A stretch of 57,787 nt of DNA from Filobasidium wieringae (lineage: Eukaryota > Basidiomycota > Tremellomycetes > Filobasidiales > Filobasidiaceae): NCBI GenBank assembly GCA_001600055.1, contig BCIV01000028.1, positions 1 through 57,787 of the forward strand, in the 5' to 3' direction. The notes beneath the pieces are model-generated. The model made no database searches. It was not told where the DNA came from and worked only from the letters and a program-made list of their open reading frames with translations. The translations under genes were made by a program, and so were the position numbers. This document shows, piece by piece, positions 22,706 to 32,967 of this stretch (its first letter is position 1; every line of letters begins with the position of its first letter).

Positions 22706-24184
22706 CTATCGACCTCCATGCCCAAACCGCTCATACCCCAGCGACTCCACATCGTCTCTTCCCCTCGACGTCGTCTTGAACCACTCGCTGAACCCCTTCG
22801 CCCCCTCGCTCGCCCCGCTGGCCCTCTCCCTCACCTGCGCATGTGTCAGATTCCCAATCGGGTCCAGACTCTCGTCCCCCAGCGGGACGTACGCTCGTTC
22901 GGTGTAGGTGTACCGGAAGGACGACTCGGACTGGGGTTCCGGTTCGTCAAGGTGGGCGTGAGGTTGGTTCGCGGTGAACGAGGTGGCGTGGGAGTATGAG
23001 TGGTAGGGGATTCGTCGAGGTGACGGGGCAGATGACGAGCCGGTGAGCGTCTCCTCGAACGATTCTCGATCGGTCGTTTCCCCCATCCAACCTTCCCTAT
23101 AACTCTCCTCCCCGGTCAGATCCCCTTCCACTTCCCCATCTTCGAGCCCAACACTCAAGCTCAGGGAAGAATCTAACCACCGATCGAGGTCTTTCCAATC
23201 GGACGCTCCTCCCTCTTCCTCTTGCTCTCGTTCTTGCTCCTTATGCTCGTGAAGCTGCGTGTTTGGCGATAACGGGTCGACAAAGGGGTACGATACTAGG
23301 TCAGAAGGATGGCTGATTGGTTGCAAGGTGGAATCGTCATTACACTCTCCTTCCCTCATCCGTTCCTGATCCGAATCATCACTCCCCTCCCCCTCCTCCT
23401 CCTCTGTACTCTCCCTCCGCAGCCTCAACCCGCTCAGCCCGCTCAGCCCGGTTCGTCGACTCACCCCCCCCATCTCCCTTCGTACTCGAACGCTTCGGGT
23501 TCGAACACGGGACATGGAGGGGGGATGGACGATCAGGGATGAGGAGGTGGATGATGCCGATGACCCGGATGATGGCAATGACTTCGACGACCCCGACTCC
23601 GACGACTCCGATAACGACGACCCCAACAATGACGACAAAAACCTACTTCTACTTCGGGAGACGAACGGACTTCCCGCCCATCTCAACCTCGATCCTCCTC
23701 CCCTGTTCCGACGATCCACCTCCTCCCGAACCCTACGATTTTCTGGAGCTACGTCCACAAGCCGCTGGGAAGACCGAATCGAACGTCCTTGATTTCCCAT
23801 CCTTATGGGAGCCTGAGGATCCCTCTGCCTCCTTCCCCCCCTTTCCCTCCCTTCCCTCCTAGGACCAAGCCCAGCCCGAACACCCCACCTCACACCCGGC
23901 CCTCGGTAGTGGTAGTACTGGTAGTAATGGTAGTGCGGGTGATCCTTAGGTAAAACCCCAAAGAACAGGTTTCGGCGCGGTATGGTGAGGGTGGCTGTGC
24001 TGCTGGTGGTGGGTGCGAGAGGAGGATGTTTGGGAGCGGGTGTCGGGGTTGGGTGGTCCGGCTGGGTTTCGATTGAGCTCGAGGTTGGGGTGGAGGATGA
24101 GGTGGAGAATGGAGATGCAGATGGGGATGGGGAGGAAGACATCATCGAATCCCCGAACCTCTTGCGGTCAGGTTTATCGCTCAT
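22706..24184 (-). CDS. Unknown Ser-rich, acidic low-complexity protein
   Basis: A continuous 492-codon frame with ATG at 24184. The N-terminus is Ser/Pro/Thr-rich (to about residue 70), then NLFFGVLPKDHPHYHYYQYY, an Arg/Gly-rich part, a Ser-rich part, and an acidic stretch with SDWKDLDRWLDSSLSLSVG. The C-terminus (YTERAYVPLGDESLDP, GAKGFSEWFKTTSRG) looks most conserved-like. Most of it appears disordered. A small intron in the Arg-rich part cannot be excluded, since the frame there is compositionally odd. Long opposite-strand frames (23317-23862) are shadows. It shares a 322-bp divergent promoter region with the gene at 24507. Confidence 0.55.
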   Translation of the reverse strand: MSDKPDRKRFGDSMMSSSPSPSASPFSTSSSTPTSSSIETQPDHPTPTPAPKHPPLAPTTSSTATLTIPRRNLFFGVLPKDHPHYHYYQYYHYRGPGVRWGVRAGLGPRREGRERGGRRQRDPQAPIRMGNQGRSIRSSQRLVDVAPENRRVREEVDRRNRGGGSRLRWAGSPFVSRSRSRFLSSLLGSSLSESSESGSSKSLPSSGSSASSTSSSLIVHPPSMSRVRTRSVRVRREMGGVSRRTGLSGLSGLRLRRESTEEEEGEGSDDSDQERMREGECNDDSTLQPISHPSDLVSYPFVDPLSPNTQLHEHKEQEREQEEEGGASDWKDLDRWLDSSLSLSVGLEDGEVEGDLTGEESYREGWMGETTDRESFEETLTGSSSAPSPRRIPYHSYSHATSFTANQPHAHLDEPEPQSESSFRYTYTERAYVPLGDESLDPIGNLTHAQVRERASGASEGAKGFSEWFKTTSRGRDDVESLGYERFGHGGR

Positions 24185-24506
24185 TCAGAAGGATCAACGC
24201 ACTTGAACATTGAACATCGAACATCGCACTGGGACTTCAAATCCCTCCTTCCCCTCTCCCCCTCTCCTCCAACCCTGAGCCCGCGCCCGGGCTTGACCCC
24301 GTGATGAACCCACGTTTCACGTTTCAGATCACGCGCTTTTACTTGGCCCGGGCATTCGGGCTGGTTCGCTGGTTCGCTGGATCGCTGGATCTCAAGTCTT
24401 TTGTTCGTCCGGGCTCATCATTGTGACGAGTTTTTGATTTGTGAGCGTCCTGCGGGAAGTGATTTAAAACGCTTAGAACGCTGGAACTCTGGAAAGGAGG
24501 CGGACG
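24185..24506. promoter_or_regulatory. Divergent promoter region with short tandem motifs
   Basis: The 322 bp between two divergent start codons contain an 8-bp repeat (TTGAACAT, TTGAACAT, CGAACATC, 24204-24230) and a 9-bp one (GGTTCGCTG twice, then GATCGCTG twice, 24363-24390). Both could be factor-binding clusters; there is no TATA box I would name. Confidence 0.4.
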
Positions 24507-26012
24507 ATGGACCATCGTTCCTATTCTTCTCACCCTGCACGACCACGGGATACTCGAGGACCATCAGTGGGACTTCTGGACCAAAGGGGGTTTGGGTCAT
24601 CGATTTTGTCCAATCACAACCACAACAACATCAACAACGAGATCAAGAACGGGAACGTGCATGACGACGGACCAGGGAGAAATCAGGCCATGCATCGGGG
24701 CGAGATACAACAGAGAGGAATTCAGCCGGGTAGACAAGGCGGGACGGGGTCGTCAGGTCAGTCTCCCCTCCGATTCTTCCGGGACTGGGAACTGGGAACT
24801 GATGACGTTCAAACGAACGGACAGGACCCATCCGAGCGTCCATCTCGTCTTCCCTAAAGGACTTGGACTTGAGCTTGGACCAGGAGTCGGAACCGAGGAC
24901 ACCCACTCGGGGACCTGGGAGGCTGGATGGGTTGGGGTTACCACGTCTCCCTGATCTAGGTCGGATCAAGCCTAGGTCCGGGGTCGGGGTTCGACCGCCA
25001 GTATCGGCACAGGCCGCAGTACCAGCCCAGTCTCGACAATGTCAGCAGCAGCAACAGATCCACACTCGACGCCAGACCACACTCCCACCCACTATCCAAC
25101 CTCGTCAACTCCCTCTCCCTCAGATCACAGAGGACGAAGAGAGCGCTCGTCGTTCACCTATCTTCTTCAAGTTCGACGAGGATGATTTCGATTACGAACA
25201 TCATGGTCGACCGGCACATTCCACACCCAGTTATCCACCCCGGTCCCATGCTTCTTCCGTACCGGTCGATCGGATCGTGGAGGTAGCTATGGACGGGAAG
25301 AAAACGATGGCGGGTTCGGGTACCGGGTCTGTACCCACTATGGGCAGCTTGTTTCAGGATGAGAACCGATCCCTGACCATCGAATTCCTAAGTGAATCAG
25401 TTTCTTTCCACCTCCATTGATCCATTTCTGACTCGCTGCTACACAGCGGAGAACGACGAGTACGAGCAGAGGTTGGAAGGCTGGGTCTTGTCGGCTTTCA
25501 ACGAGCAAGGTATCCGAGTCCCTCCCAAGGCCAACTGGCTCACCGAGGCGTCCACCGTGAGTCCATCTCGCCTTCCGATTCACGCACTCGCTAATCACAT
25601 TCAAGCACAGGTGTATAACAACCGGATCAAGAAGAACTCCTACACCCTGGTTCAGGGGAAGAAACAATGCCATCACTGTCGACGGATCGATTGGAACACT
25701 AGACGGAAATACCCCTGGGTTCAATGTCTTCGACCGGACCATTCGGATCATTCCACCACCGCTTCCAGGTGCACGCAGTGCTTGCTTCATGGCAGATCTT
25801 GTGTCTTTGATGATGACGCCGAGGAGGAGGAGAAAGAGGAGGCGGTGGTGGCGGCAACGGGACCTACTGTCAAGACCCAACAGATCATCATCGAGCAGCT
25901 CCAGGCGAACGCGGTGGAGATGAACCGCAAGATGGGGGAGATGGATGAACAGATGAAGAGGATGGACGAGAGGTTGAAAAAGGTCGTGACTGTTCTGCAG
26001 AGGTCTAGCTGA
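24507..26012 (+). CDS. Six-cysteine zinc-cluster-like protein with C-terminal coiled coil
   Basis: Four exons join in frame: 24507-24756, 24825-25391, 25447-25556 and 25611-26012 (introns 68, 55 and 54 nt; donors GTCAGT, GTGAAT, GTGAGT; branch-like CTGAT, CTGAC, CTAAT). The 442-residue product is disordered and Gln/Pro-rich for about 200 residues. After the third intron comes a cysteine cluster: CHHC, 15 residues, C, 14 residues, CTQC, 6 residues, C. That is the six-Cys order of Gal4-type Zn(2)Cys(6) domains, but with much longer loops. An acidic run and a heptad-like coiled coil (IIIEQLQ to LKKVVTVLQ) close the protein. A nuclear DNA-binding or dimerising role is plausible, not shown. It appears paralogous to the gene at 32968-34388, which has the same Cys placement and a phase-0 intron just before the cluster. 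Confidence 0.75.
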
Positions 26013-26940
26013 GATTGAGGGAAATCGGATCGGGTTTGGATGGTATCTAAGGATTCGTTTGCGAAATGTTACGGGAATATGCGATTGTCTCTCGAATCTG
26101 ATTGAGTGTTCGGTAGCCCTTGGTTTTGGTTCATAGCCCGGTTGTTAGTAGATGGGGTAAGTGGGATTCACCGCGCGACATGTCCAGGGAGAAATCCCCT
26201 AAGGACAACAGCAGAATAGCAGAGAACAAGTATGAGAGTATCCGTACCAACAGCTTGATTCATCGTAGAATTATACATGTCCATCATAGGTATTTGGATA
26301 CATCCAAAAGCTAGGGGGGTTTCTTGACTTACGAGGACATGCTGGTCTGCTGATCGTCGGTTCACCCAAAGAGACGCGCGATTTGAATCGCGGGAGAAGG
26401 GGAAGGAAGAGAGGGACAAGGAGGAGAAGTAGAGGAACTTGGAAAGGGTTACCGCAGAAGGGAAGGGAAGGGGATCGGCTTCACGCAAAGATCCGGCTGT
26501 AGTACAAGGGCACGACCTACTAACCGTCTTTCCCCCAGATCCGCCTGCTCGATTGGACTCTCATTACGCGGTCTCTCGAATTTCCTTCTTGTTCCCAGGT
26601 TCTTCCTGATTAGGTTCATTTCGTGTGTTGTCGCATGATCAGGAGTTGTCTAACGATCAGGAAAGGATAGAGAGCGTAGCCCTGCGTTGACATCAAGATA
26701 ATCCGCACCGCGAGCTCACCGATGTCCCGCAAAGACTGCGCCGAGTCGGTAGCCGGGTTCAGCCAGTCTCTAATTACGATCCACTATCCTACGATGACTT
26801 GCCCTGACGAGAGGTCTGACGGATGGATGATCCTGATGGGCCAGAAGACGATCCTTTCGAGAAGACCGGCTGAAAAGCTCGTCTCGGTAATCTCAACCCG
26901 CCTTAGATCGATGTACTTCTCAAGGTCATGAAAAGACCCA
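26013..26940. other. Intergenic DNA between two genes, nothing assigned
   Basis: The 3' flanks of the cysteine-cluster gene (plus) and the next gene (minus). Short frames at 26120-26314 plus and 26168-26488 minus have no coding character. A small hairpin-forming CGCGATTTGAATCGCG lies near 26377-26392. Confidence 0.45.
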
Positions 26941-28041
26941 TCATTCCAGGTCGGACGACGGCGAATCCCAACCCAAGGCCGAGGTGGAGTTTGATTCATC
27001 CCGTTTCTCACTGAAAACCGATACGAAGGAGATCTTCTGACACAGGCACAGCGACCCAGATGACCCTTTCCTGCTCCTCCCACACTCCTGCTCACCTGGC
27101 TCGTGATCGATTGATGGAGAGGCTGGTCGTGAAACCCCAGAACGGGAAACTGATAACACCTTCGTCTTTCACGAATGCGTCCTGGTCTTGCTCAAAGACA
27201 GCCAATTACCGGAGATAGCTCGAGATAGTTCATTGACGCGAACATATCGTCCGTCCCAGATCTCATGAGATGGATCCGTACCGCTATGCCCAATTCCCAA
27301 TCTCGTCGGGAGAGACGAAGGATATTCTCAAGTCCGAAAAACCCCATTCGAGCGCCGTACTGATGCATCGTTTCGAATCGAGCCTGGCTGATCACCCCAG
27401 TTCGCGCGATCTGTATACCAAGTCAAGATGAGTGGTCCCTCTTCGTTGATTGATAGAGGATTACGACAGAGATTTCGTCCCCTGCCGAATTATCCCGGAT
27501 GTCTGCAAATGAGGGCGTGTAATGGGGCGAGGGATCGAATGAGCTTTTCAAACTTGGTCGTACTGCTGTAACGAGAATACCCACATTCAAAGTCAACCCT
27601 AATCGACCCCAGCCTTCCTCCCCTGATTCATACAGACTCGAGATCCCCAGATCACCGTGATCCGTTCCATACGTTCATATCATCCAGGAAAAAGCTCATG
27701 AGATCAACACCCTTGTAATCCACCCGATCCAGGCTGATCTTGATCACCATTCTGCCCAGTCCTAAAAGTTCCATCCCAATCCAGATCAGCCCGATGAATT
27801 CTACGAGCTCAAGATCGCGAGGCTACCTTCATGCTCTTCCTCGAAGTTGTCAGATTCTTCAAGCGCTCCATCTTGATCCGGCAAGGAGGAACGAGAAACC
27901 CTCGATGAGTGTTGTCCGGCTGTACGGTTTCCCGTATGAGCTGTCATCGTCCTTCAAAGTTTGATCATTTCTCAATTCCGACCCGTCCACAGTCTCAACA
28001 TCAATCCCAATGGCAAGGCTGACGCTGAGGCAGCTCCTCAT
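26941..28041 (-). CDS. Unknown multi-exon gene with an apparent frameshift
   Basis: From the 3' end, exons read cleanly: the last one ends SSPSSDLE-type at 26941, preceded by introns GTGAGC...TGTCAG and GTAATT...TATCAG. Before them is a long exon starting after TATACAG (near 27412) with QARFETMHQYGARMGFFGLE and RLSRRDWELGIAVR. A further 57-nt intron (GTCGTA...ACAG) joins an open exon with RLGLTLNVGILVTAV and SFADIRDNSAGDE. Upstream, VDYKGVDLMSFFLDDMN is in a different phase at about 27665-27675 with no usable intron between, so a one-base shift is suspected. A plausible start is the Met at 28041 (MRSCLSVSLAIGIDVE), but its junction is unresolved. I do not recognise the family. Confidence 0.45.
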
Positions 28042-28199
28042 CCTCCCGAATCTCGACTATTGCCAATCGATATGGCCCGCTTGATCGCCAGCAACCGTTA
28101 GAACGAGATCGCGGGGAAAGAGATGACGGTTGAAACGGGGACCGGAGGATCGGGAACGCGAACGGGGAAGGGCTCAATGATCCTTTCATGGCTGGTCAT

Positions 28200-28960
28200 T
28201 CTCCGTCAGGTATTTCGAAGAGGGAGTTGTAGAGCGAGTCGGGGAGGAAGTCGAAGAACGGGTCGTAGAGGAAGCTTCAGTGGGAGTCGAAGTGGGAGTG
28301 GAGGAAGTCGAAGTGGGGGTCGAAGTGCCAGACGAAGTACAAGTCGATGAGGAATCCCAAGAGAAAGTCGAAAAAGAAAGTCGAAGAGGGAGTCGCAGAG
28401 CAAGTCGAAGAGCGAGTCGAGGAGCAATTCGAAGAGGAGGGAAAGTATTGTAAAGTCGAAGAGGAGGAAGAGTATCGAGAAGTCGAACAGTATTGCGATC
28501 ATGTGGATCATTGAAGTATTGTGATGCCGAAGAGGATGAACAGATAGAAGTACCGGGAGGAGTCCGACCCGATGGCCGAGGCTGAGGATAGGCTGGTGAC
28601 TGGAAGATAGAGTGCGTTGAATGATACGACGTTGGGCGATATGGATGTGGGTTTGCGGTTTGTGATGACGTTGCCTTGCGATTTTAGTTTACGGTGTGCG
28701 TCTGTGATTGCGGTTTCGATTTCCGGTTCCGTAAACGGTCTAGGGTCTAGTCTATGACTGCCTTTTGCGGTTTTTGGCTGCGATTGTGGCAAAGTTGAAG
28801 GTGGGAGATGAGAGTAGAACCGATGAAGATCGCTAAATTGAGAGTGACCTCGAGTCGGACTCCCGCTCCAGCTCGAACTCGAACTTGAACTCGAACTCGA
28901 ACTCGAACTCGAAGTCGAACGCTTGATGCAAAGCTTGACGTACAGCTTGAGCATGAACTT
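28200..28960 (-). repeat. Hexamer-based low-complexity tract, possible Ser/Thr-rich coding
   Basis: 28210-28460 is made of 6-bp-multiple repeats (GTCGAA/GGGAGT type) and 28858-28920 of CTCGAA hexamers. On the minus strand two frames encode Ser/Thr-rich mucin-like sequence (STPTSTSSTPTSTPT) and a poly-Ser run followed by a normal-looking segment (EIETAITDAHRKLKSQGNVI). The pieces are in different phases and I cannot splice them. A gene for a Ser/Thr-rich surface or disordered protein is possible. Confidence 0.4.
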
Positions 28961-29511
28961 GAGCTTGTTGAGCTTGAGCTAGAGGAAGTTCCGCAGAAGA
29001 CGTCCGTCCGTTCCGATCGTACTGCCAGGATTGGTTATGCTTCGAATGTGATCGTTTCGTCATTACCATCATCGCTCTTATCATCATCGTGATTGTCGGC
29101 TTGTGATCAAGTGGGATTGATAGCCAGAGCGGGTGCAGCAGCAAGCCCCACCATGACCTACCGATTCATGATCGTCCCCAACTTCGTCGAGTTCGCCCAA
29201 TACACCCCGGAGACGAGTGCAAGAGCCGTACATCTGTTCAAGTCCGGTATTGACGACGAGGATGAGAACGTCGTTCCAGGCCCAGGTAAACCGTGGTCTG
29301 TAGTGAATCATGTGACGGATTCCATCGTAATTGTTGGAAGGAGGTGCTGAGCTAGACGGACAAGATACCAAGGTTAAGAAGGACCGGATGAACATGATTG
29401 ACGACGACCTGACCTATGTTGAATCATCTATGACCACATCCAAGTGATACGTTCACTTGCGCCTGTCCGCAACTGCGCTTCCAGTTGGACTCTCGAGCGA
29501 GTGCGATCCAG
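28961..29511. other. Unassigned stretch
   Basis: Frames overlap on both strands: 29093-29350 plus (MTYRFMIVPNFVEFAQYTPE) and 29084-29395 minus. They mirror each other and I cannot decide between them. The minus one would lie upstream of the Ser/Thr-rich tract. Confidence 0.3.
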
Positions 29512-29907
29512 CACCTGGGTGTAGAAAAGAGCATCTGGGTGCACCCTCACTCGGACGATCGCGTCACCGCACGCAGCACACCCGGGTGCCGGATCTGCAC
29601 CCGGATGTGTGCGACCAATAATTGCACCTGGGTGCGTGTCCAACTGCACCCAGGTGCCCACTCACCTTGCGCTTCTTCTCGGATTCAAGCGCGAGTGAAC
29701 GCAGAGCACCCGGATGCGCGTCTGGCTCACACTCGGGTGCTGATTCTGCGCTTCTGCCCGGGCCTGCCGCGCGAGTGTACCTAGAGCCCCCGGATGCACA
29801 TTCAGCAGGCACTCGGGTGTTGACCCGCGCAGGACCGCGCTTGCACTTGGATACGCTCGCAGATACCTGGCAGCACTCGAGTGCCTAAGCGGATCGCACC
29901 TGGGTGC
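29512..29907. repeat. Large CACCCGGGTGC palindrome array (about 13 units)
   Basis: Cores near 29512, 29532, 29579, 29598, 29625, 29647, 29707, 29730, 29787, 29810, 29844, 29874 and 29897 match CACYYGGRTGC. Neighbouring cores are mostly 19-23 bp apart; several gaps are near 60 bp, others 27-47. Sequence between cores is unrelated, so this is not an ordinary minisatellite. It ends about 115 bp before the start codon of the gene at 30022 and may act in its promoter. Confidence 0.8.
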
Positions 29908-30021
29908 GAGACAACGCATACTCGTTATGGCGAGTGATGACGATCATTCCCTCCTGATCATCAATTTCATCAGTATCGACCTCGATTTCGCTTGAACACG
30001 GAGAGAAGATTTTCATCGACA

Positions 30022-32556
30022 ATGCTCGACATCACTGCTCACTCTTCCTCGACCGATTCAATCCATCAGCCAAATGGGGTATCTCCTGCACATTCAGTGT
30101 TAGGCAACAAGAGACGTAGACTGGATCATCCTGTTACTTCGCAATCGAGTGATGGGGTGTTGATGGATCAAGGACGGGTGAGGTCGTCCACCCCAATCCG
30201 GGCAGTTCGTTCGGGTTCTCAAACGAGGTCAGGTGAGGGTGAAGATGTTTCCTGTGAGTCCGTCCGCTGAAGTCGTAAGTCGTGAATGATGGACTGATCA
30301 AGCGTCACTCATCGGTTTCATCGCTTTAGTACCGGATCAACCTCAGCCTGAGATGTCACAACCTCCCGCTGAAGAGATGGACACTACGAATACCCGTGCA
30401 ATGATGGATGGTGTGTCTTCAACTGTGCAACCTGTTGCCGCTTCAACCAGGACTCCCGATGATCCACACACTACCGAAATCATCCCTGGATCTACTATCA
30501 TCGCCAATCCTCACTCTCCCCCACTTCCCTGCCCTTCCTCTTACTCTCAACCCGACCCCACTCCCACCCCCACTTCCCCCACCGCTCCCCTCTCCAAAAC
30601 TCACGCCCGAACCCTAACCCAACAAACCCACCTAACCCGGATCTGGCCACCCGACTGGCCCTCTCGTCTCCAAAAAGCCCAGCTGCATTGGAAAGGGTAC
30701 AACTCCCTCAGTCTCTTGGTACGCATGGACAAGGAGTTGGTTCAGCCCGGAGATGGAAGGGAAGAGAGGATGAGTAGGGTCTTGGGGTGGATTGAGAGGG
30801 AGGGGAGGGGGAGGAATCGGGTTATGAGAGTAAGGGCGAAGGGACAGGGAAAGGGGAAGGAGACGATCGCACCGACACCGACACACCTCGATAAGCGGAC
30901 GAAGGATCACCCACCTTGGCCACCTAGACCAACCCATCGGATCCCGCTGCAGTTCTCCGGCCTGAGACAACCCGGTACGAAGGGCCGGATCGACTGGGTC
31001 TTCCAGCGGGATGGGGGGTGTGAGGTTCATACCAATGACGACGCGTCCTCAGCCCGTCCGGCCGATCCACCAGGGCTGGGGGGTGGGTGGGAGAGAAAGA
31101 TCCGGCTTCAGTTCGAAGTTCCGCAGGAGGATGAGGATCGGTTCGGCATGGGCATGGCGATGGACATGGAGGAAGAAGAAGAAGAAGACTCTCTAATACA
31201 ATTCTCTCTAGCCACCTGGGACCTTCCTCCACTCCTCCCCTCCTCCCTTCCCGGATCGACGAACACCCATCTCACTCGGCTCTTAGGGACCGTCTTGGCC
31301 AGTGCGATCGAGACGACCCCCGACCCCGAACGCACGACCTTCATCTGCCAGCCCAAGGGGAAATGCGGGGAGGTACTGAAGATGTACGAGAATGAGACCA
31401 GGATCAGACCTAGGATCGGGGTCTTCTGGACCGGGACGGAGGGGCCGCTTGGTGGAAGGCGGGATTTGATCGACGAACATGTGCATGAGGATGAGCATGA
31501 GACAGGCCCGGAAGAGGGCGGGGAGAGGCAGAAGGTGTACTTGGCTAGTATTGACGAGACGGGCGGGTGGACTAGACTCGCCAATGAGGAAGAGGGGCAG
31601 GATCATTCTTCCTTGATCGATCGGATGTTCTTGTCTCACTACCCTTCAGACTCTACTATTCGAGACACGTTCTCTAGAGCGCTCAAGGCGGTACTTCACA
31701 GTCCTCATCGATTGACCGGCATTCGGCTGGAGGTCCCGGCAAGAACGGGGAGGGTGGATAGGTATTTGAGAAGAGAGAGTCATTTGAATTCCGCCCGGCA
31801 ACAACATGAGGATCTCGTCTTCGCTCTAGGGATGGACCGGGGCTCCATTCAGGAGGACACTGCGCAATGGGACCTAACGCACAAAGCCATCATCTCCTCT
31901 GCCGGATCGGTGGATCTCCGTGAACCTCGACTACTGGGAAACGTCATTACGGTTTGTTCCGGGTACGTCCTGTTCCTCGCCGAACGATCGGGCGGGGCGG
32001 ATAGGGATCCGACGGATGAGATGGCGCCTTGGGAAGTAGGATTGTTGGGACCCGATTCGAGCGTTGTCGTGCCGTTCAATCAAAAGGTGGGTTCCGTGCG
32101 GGTTTGACGTTGACGTCGGGTTCGATATTGAACCGGTTGCGTCCGGCAGATCATGCTGTACCACCTTACCGACTCGTTCATACTGGACTCGAGATGGAAT
32201 CACGCTACCATGGCTAACATCTGGTACAACTGTCTCCACAGTTTCGATGAACGGTTGAAAGACCAGGAATGGGCGAGAGAGATCGTCCGTTCGTTGGAAC
32301 TTGTAAGTATCCCGCTTTTCCCCGTCCTAAACGCCGTGGTATTGATGATATCTATGCTGCTGCCCGACAGATGATCCAAACCTGGCACAAAGACAAGACC
32401 GAGTCGACCCGTTGGGTAAGAGAGGGGATAAAGTATTACTCCAAACGATGCCCCAGGCAAATCAAGCGGGAGGTCGAACGGTTGTTGGAGGGGTTCGAGA
32501 ACAAGGTCGCTCAGGCCGCACAGGATGGGAGGCAAGGGGGTACAGGCGCTGGTTGA
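30022..32556 (+). CDS. Large unknown protein with a nuclear-type basic signal
   Basis: Four exons join in frame: 30022-30253, 30330-32086, 32150-32302 and 32371-32556 (introns 76, 63 and 68 nt). The product is 775 residues. I use the ATG at 30022; an open frame ten codons upstream has only TTG. Residues 27-35 carry NKRRRLDH, a possible nuclear localisation signal. A Pro/Thr/Ser-rich linker follows, then a folded-looking part from about IWPPDWPSRLQKAQLHWKGY. An acidic run DMEEEEEEDSL interrupts the middle. The C-terminal 110 residues, spread over the last two exons (SRWNHATMANIWYNC; TWHKDKTESTRWVREGIKYY), are Trp/aromatic-rich, helical-looking and the most conserved-like. I do not recognise a family. 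Confidence 0.75.
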
Positions 32557-32967
32557 ATGTCGATCGGACTTGGATCCATAGCTGGGTACGTTATAAACCC
32601 TGCAATGACATACCGGGTTCTTTCGAATGGTCAGATCAGTACTTGAAGGATCATTGAGTCTACTTTTGGACTGATCGAGATGCTCGTATCGATCGACCAG
32701 CCTGCATGGGGCCGGGAAAGAAGAGCTTCTGCTGAACCAGCGAGCATACCGGAAATCAAGACAAGCAATAGGGTTTCATTCGTTGCGGGCATGCCGAGTG
32801 CCCTCTTAATCCGACATGCCATGGAGAATCACGGAAACGACATTAAATGTTGAAACTACCAGACATTATTAGGATTCAACGTATACAATCGAAAAATAGA
32901 GCCCTCCAGCGAAACCCAAAAACGGAGACGACGCATACGACCAAGATATATACCCTCTCAACAAATT
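32557..32967. other. Short intergenic region between convergent genes
   Basis: About 410 bp between the stop codons of the plus-strand 775-residue gene and the minus-strand cysteine-cluster gene; the two 3' UTRs must share it. No other feature is seen. Confidence 0.5.

Noticed and set aside
23317..23862. 181-codon plus frame
   Set aside because: Antisense to the Ser-rich minus gene; composition mirrors its Ser and Arg codons.
26377..26392. CGCGATTTGAATCGCG resembling a tRNA T arm
   Set aside because: No other tRNA parts are found on either strand.
27740..28098. Plus-strand coding exons (NPDQPDEFYELKIARL; ESRLLPIDMARLIASN)
   Set aside because: They look protein-like but are antisense to the minus gene, whose introns join consistently; mirror-codon effect is the simpler explanation. 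RNA-seq strand data would decide.
29512..29907. Possible CRISPR array
   Set aside because: The cores are 11 bp, degenerate and palindromic with irregular multiples of spacing, and the host is a eukaryote.
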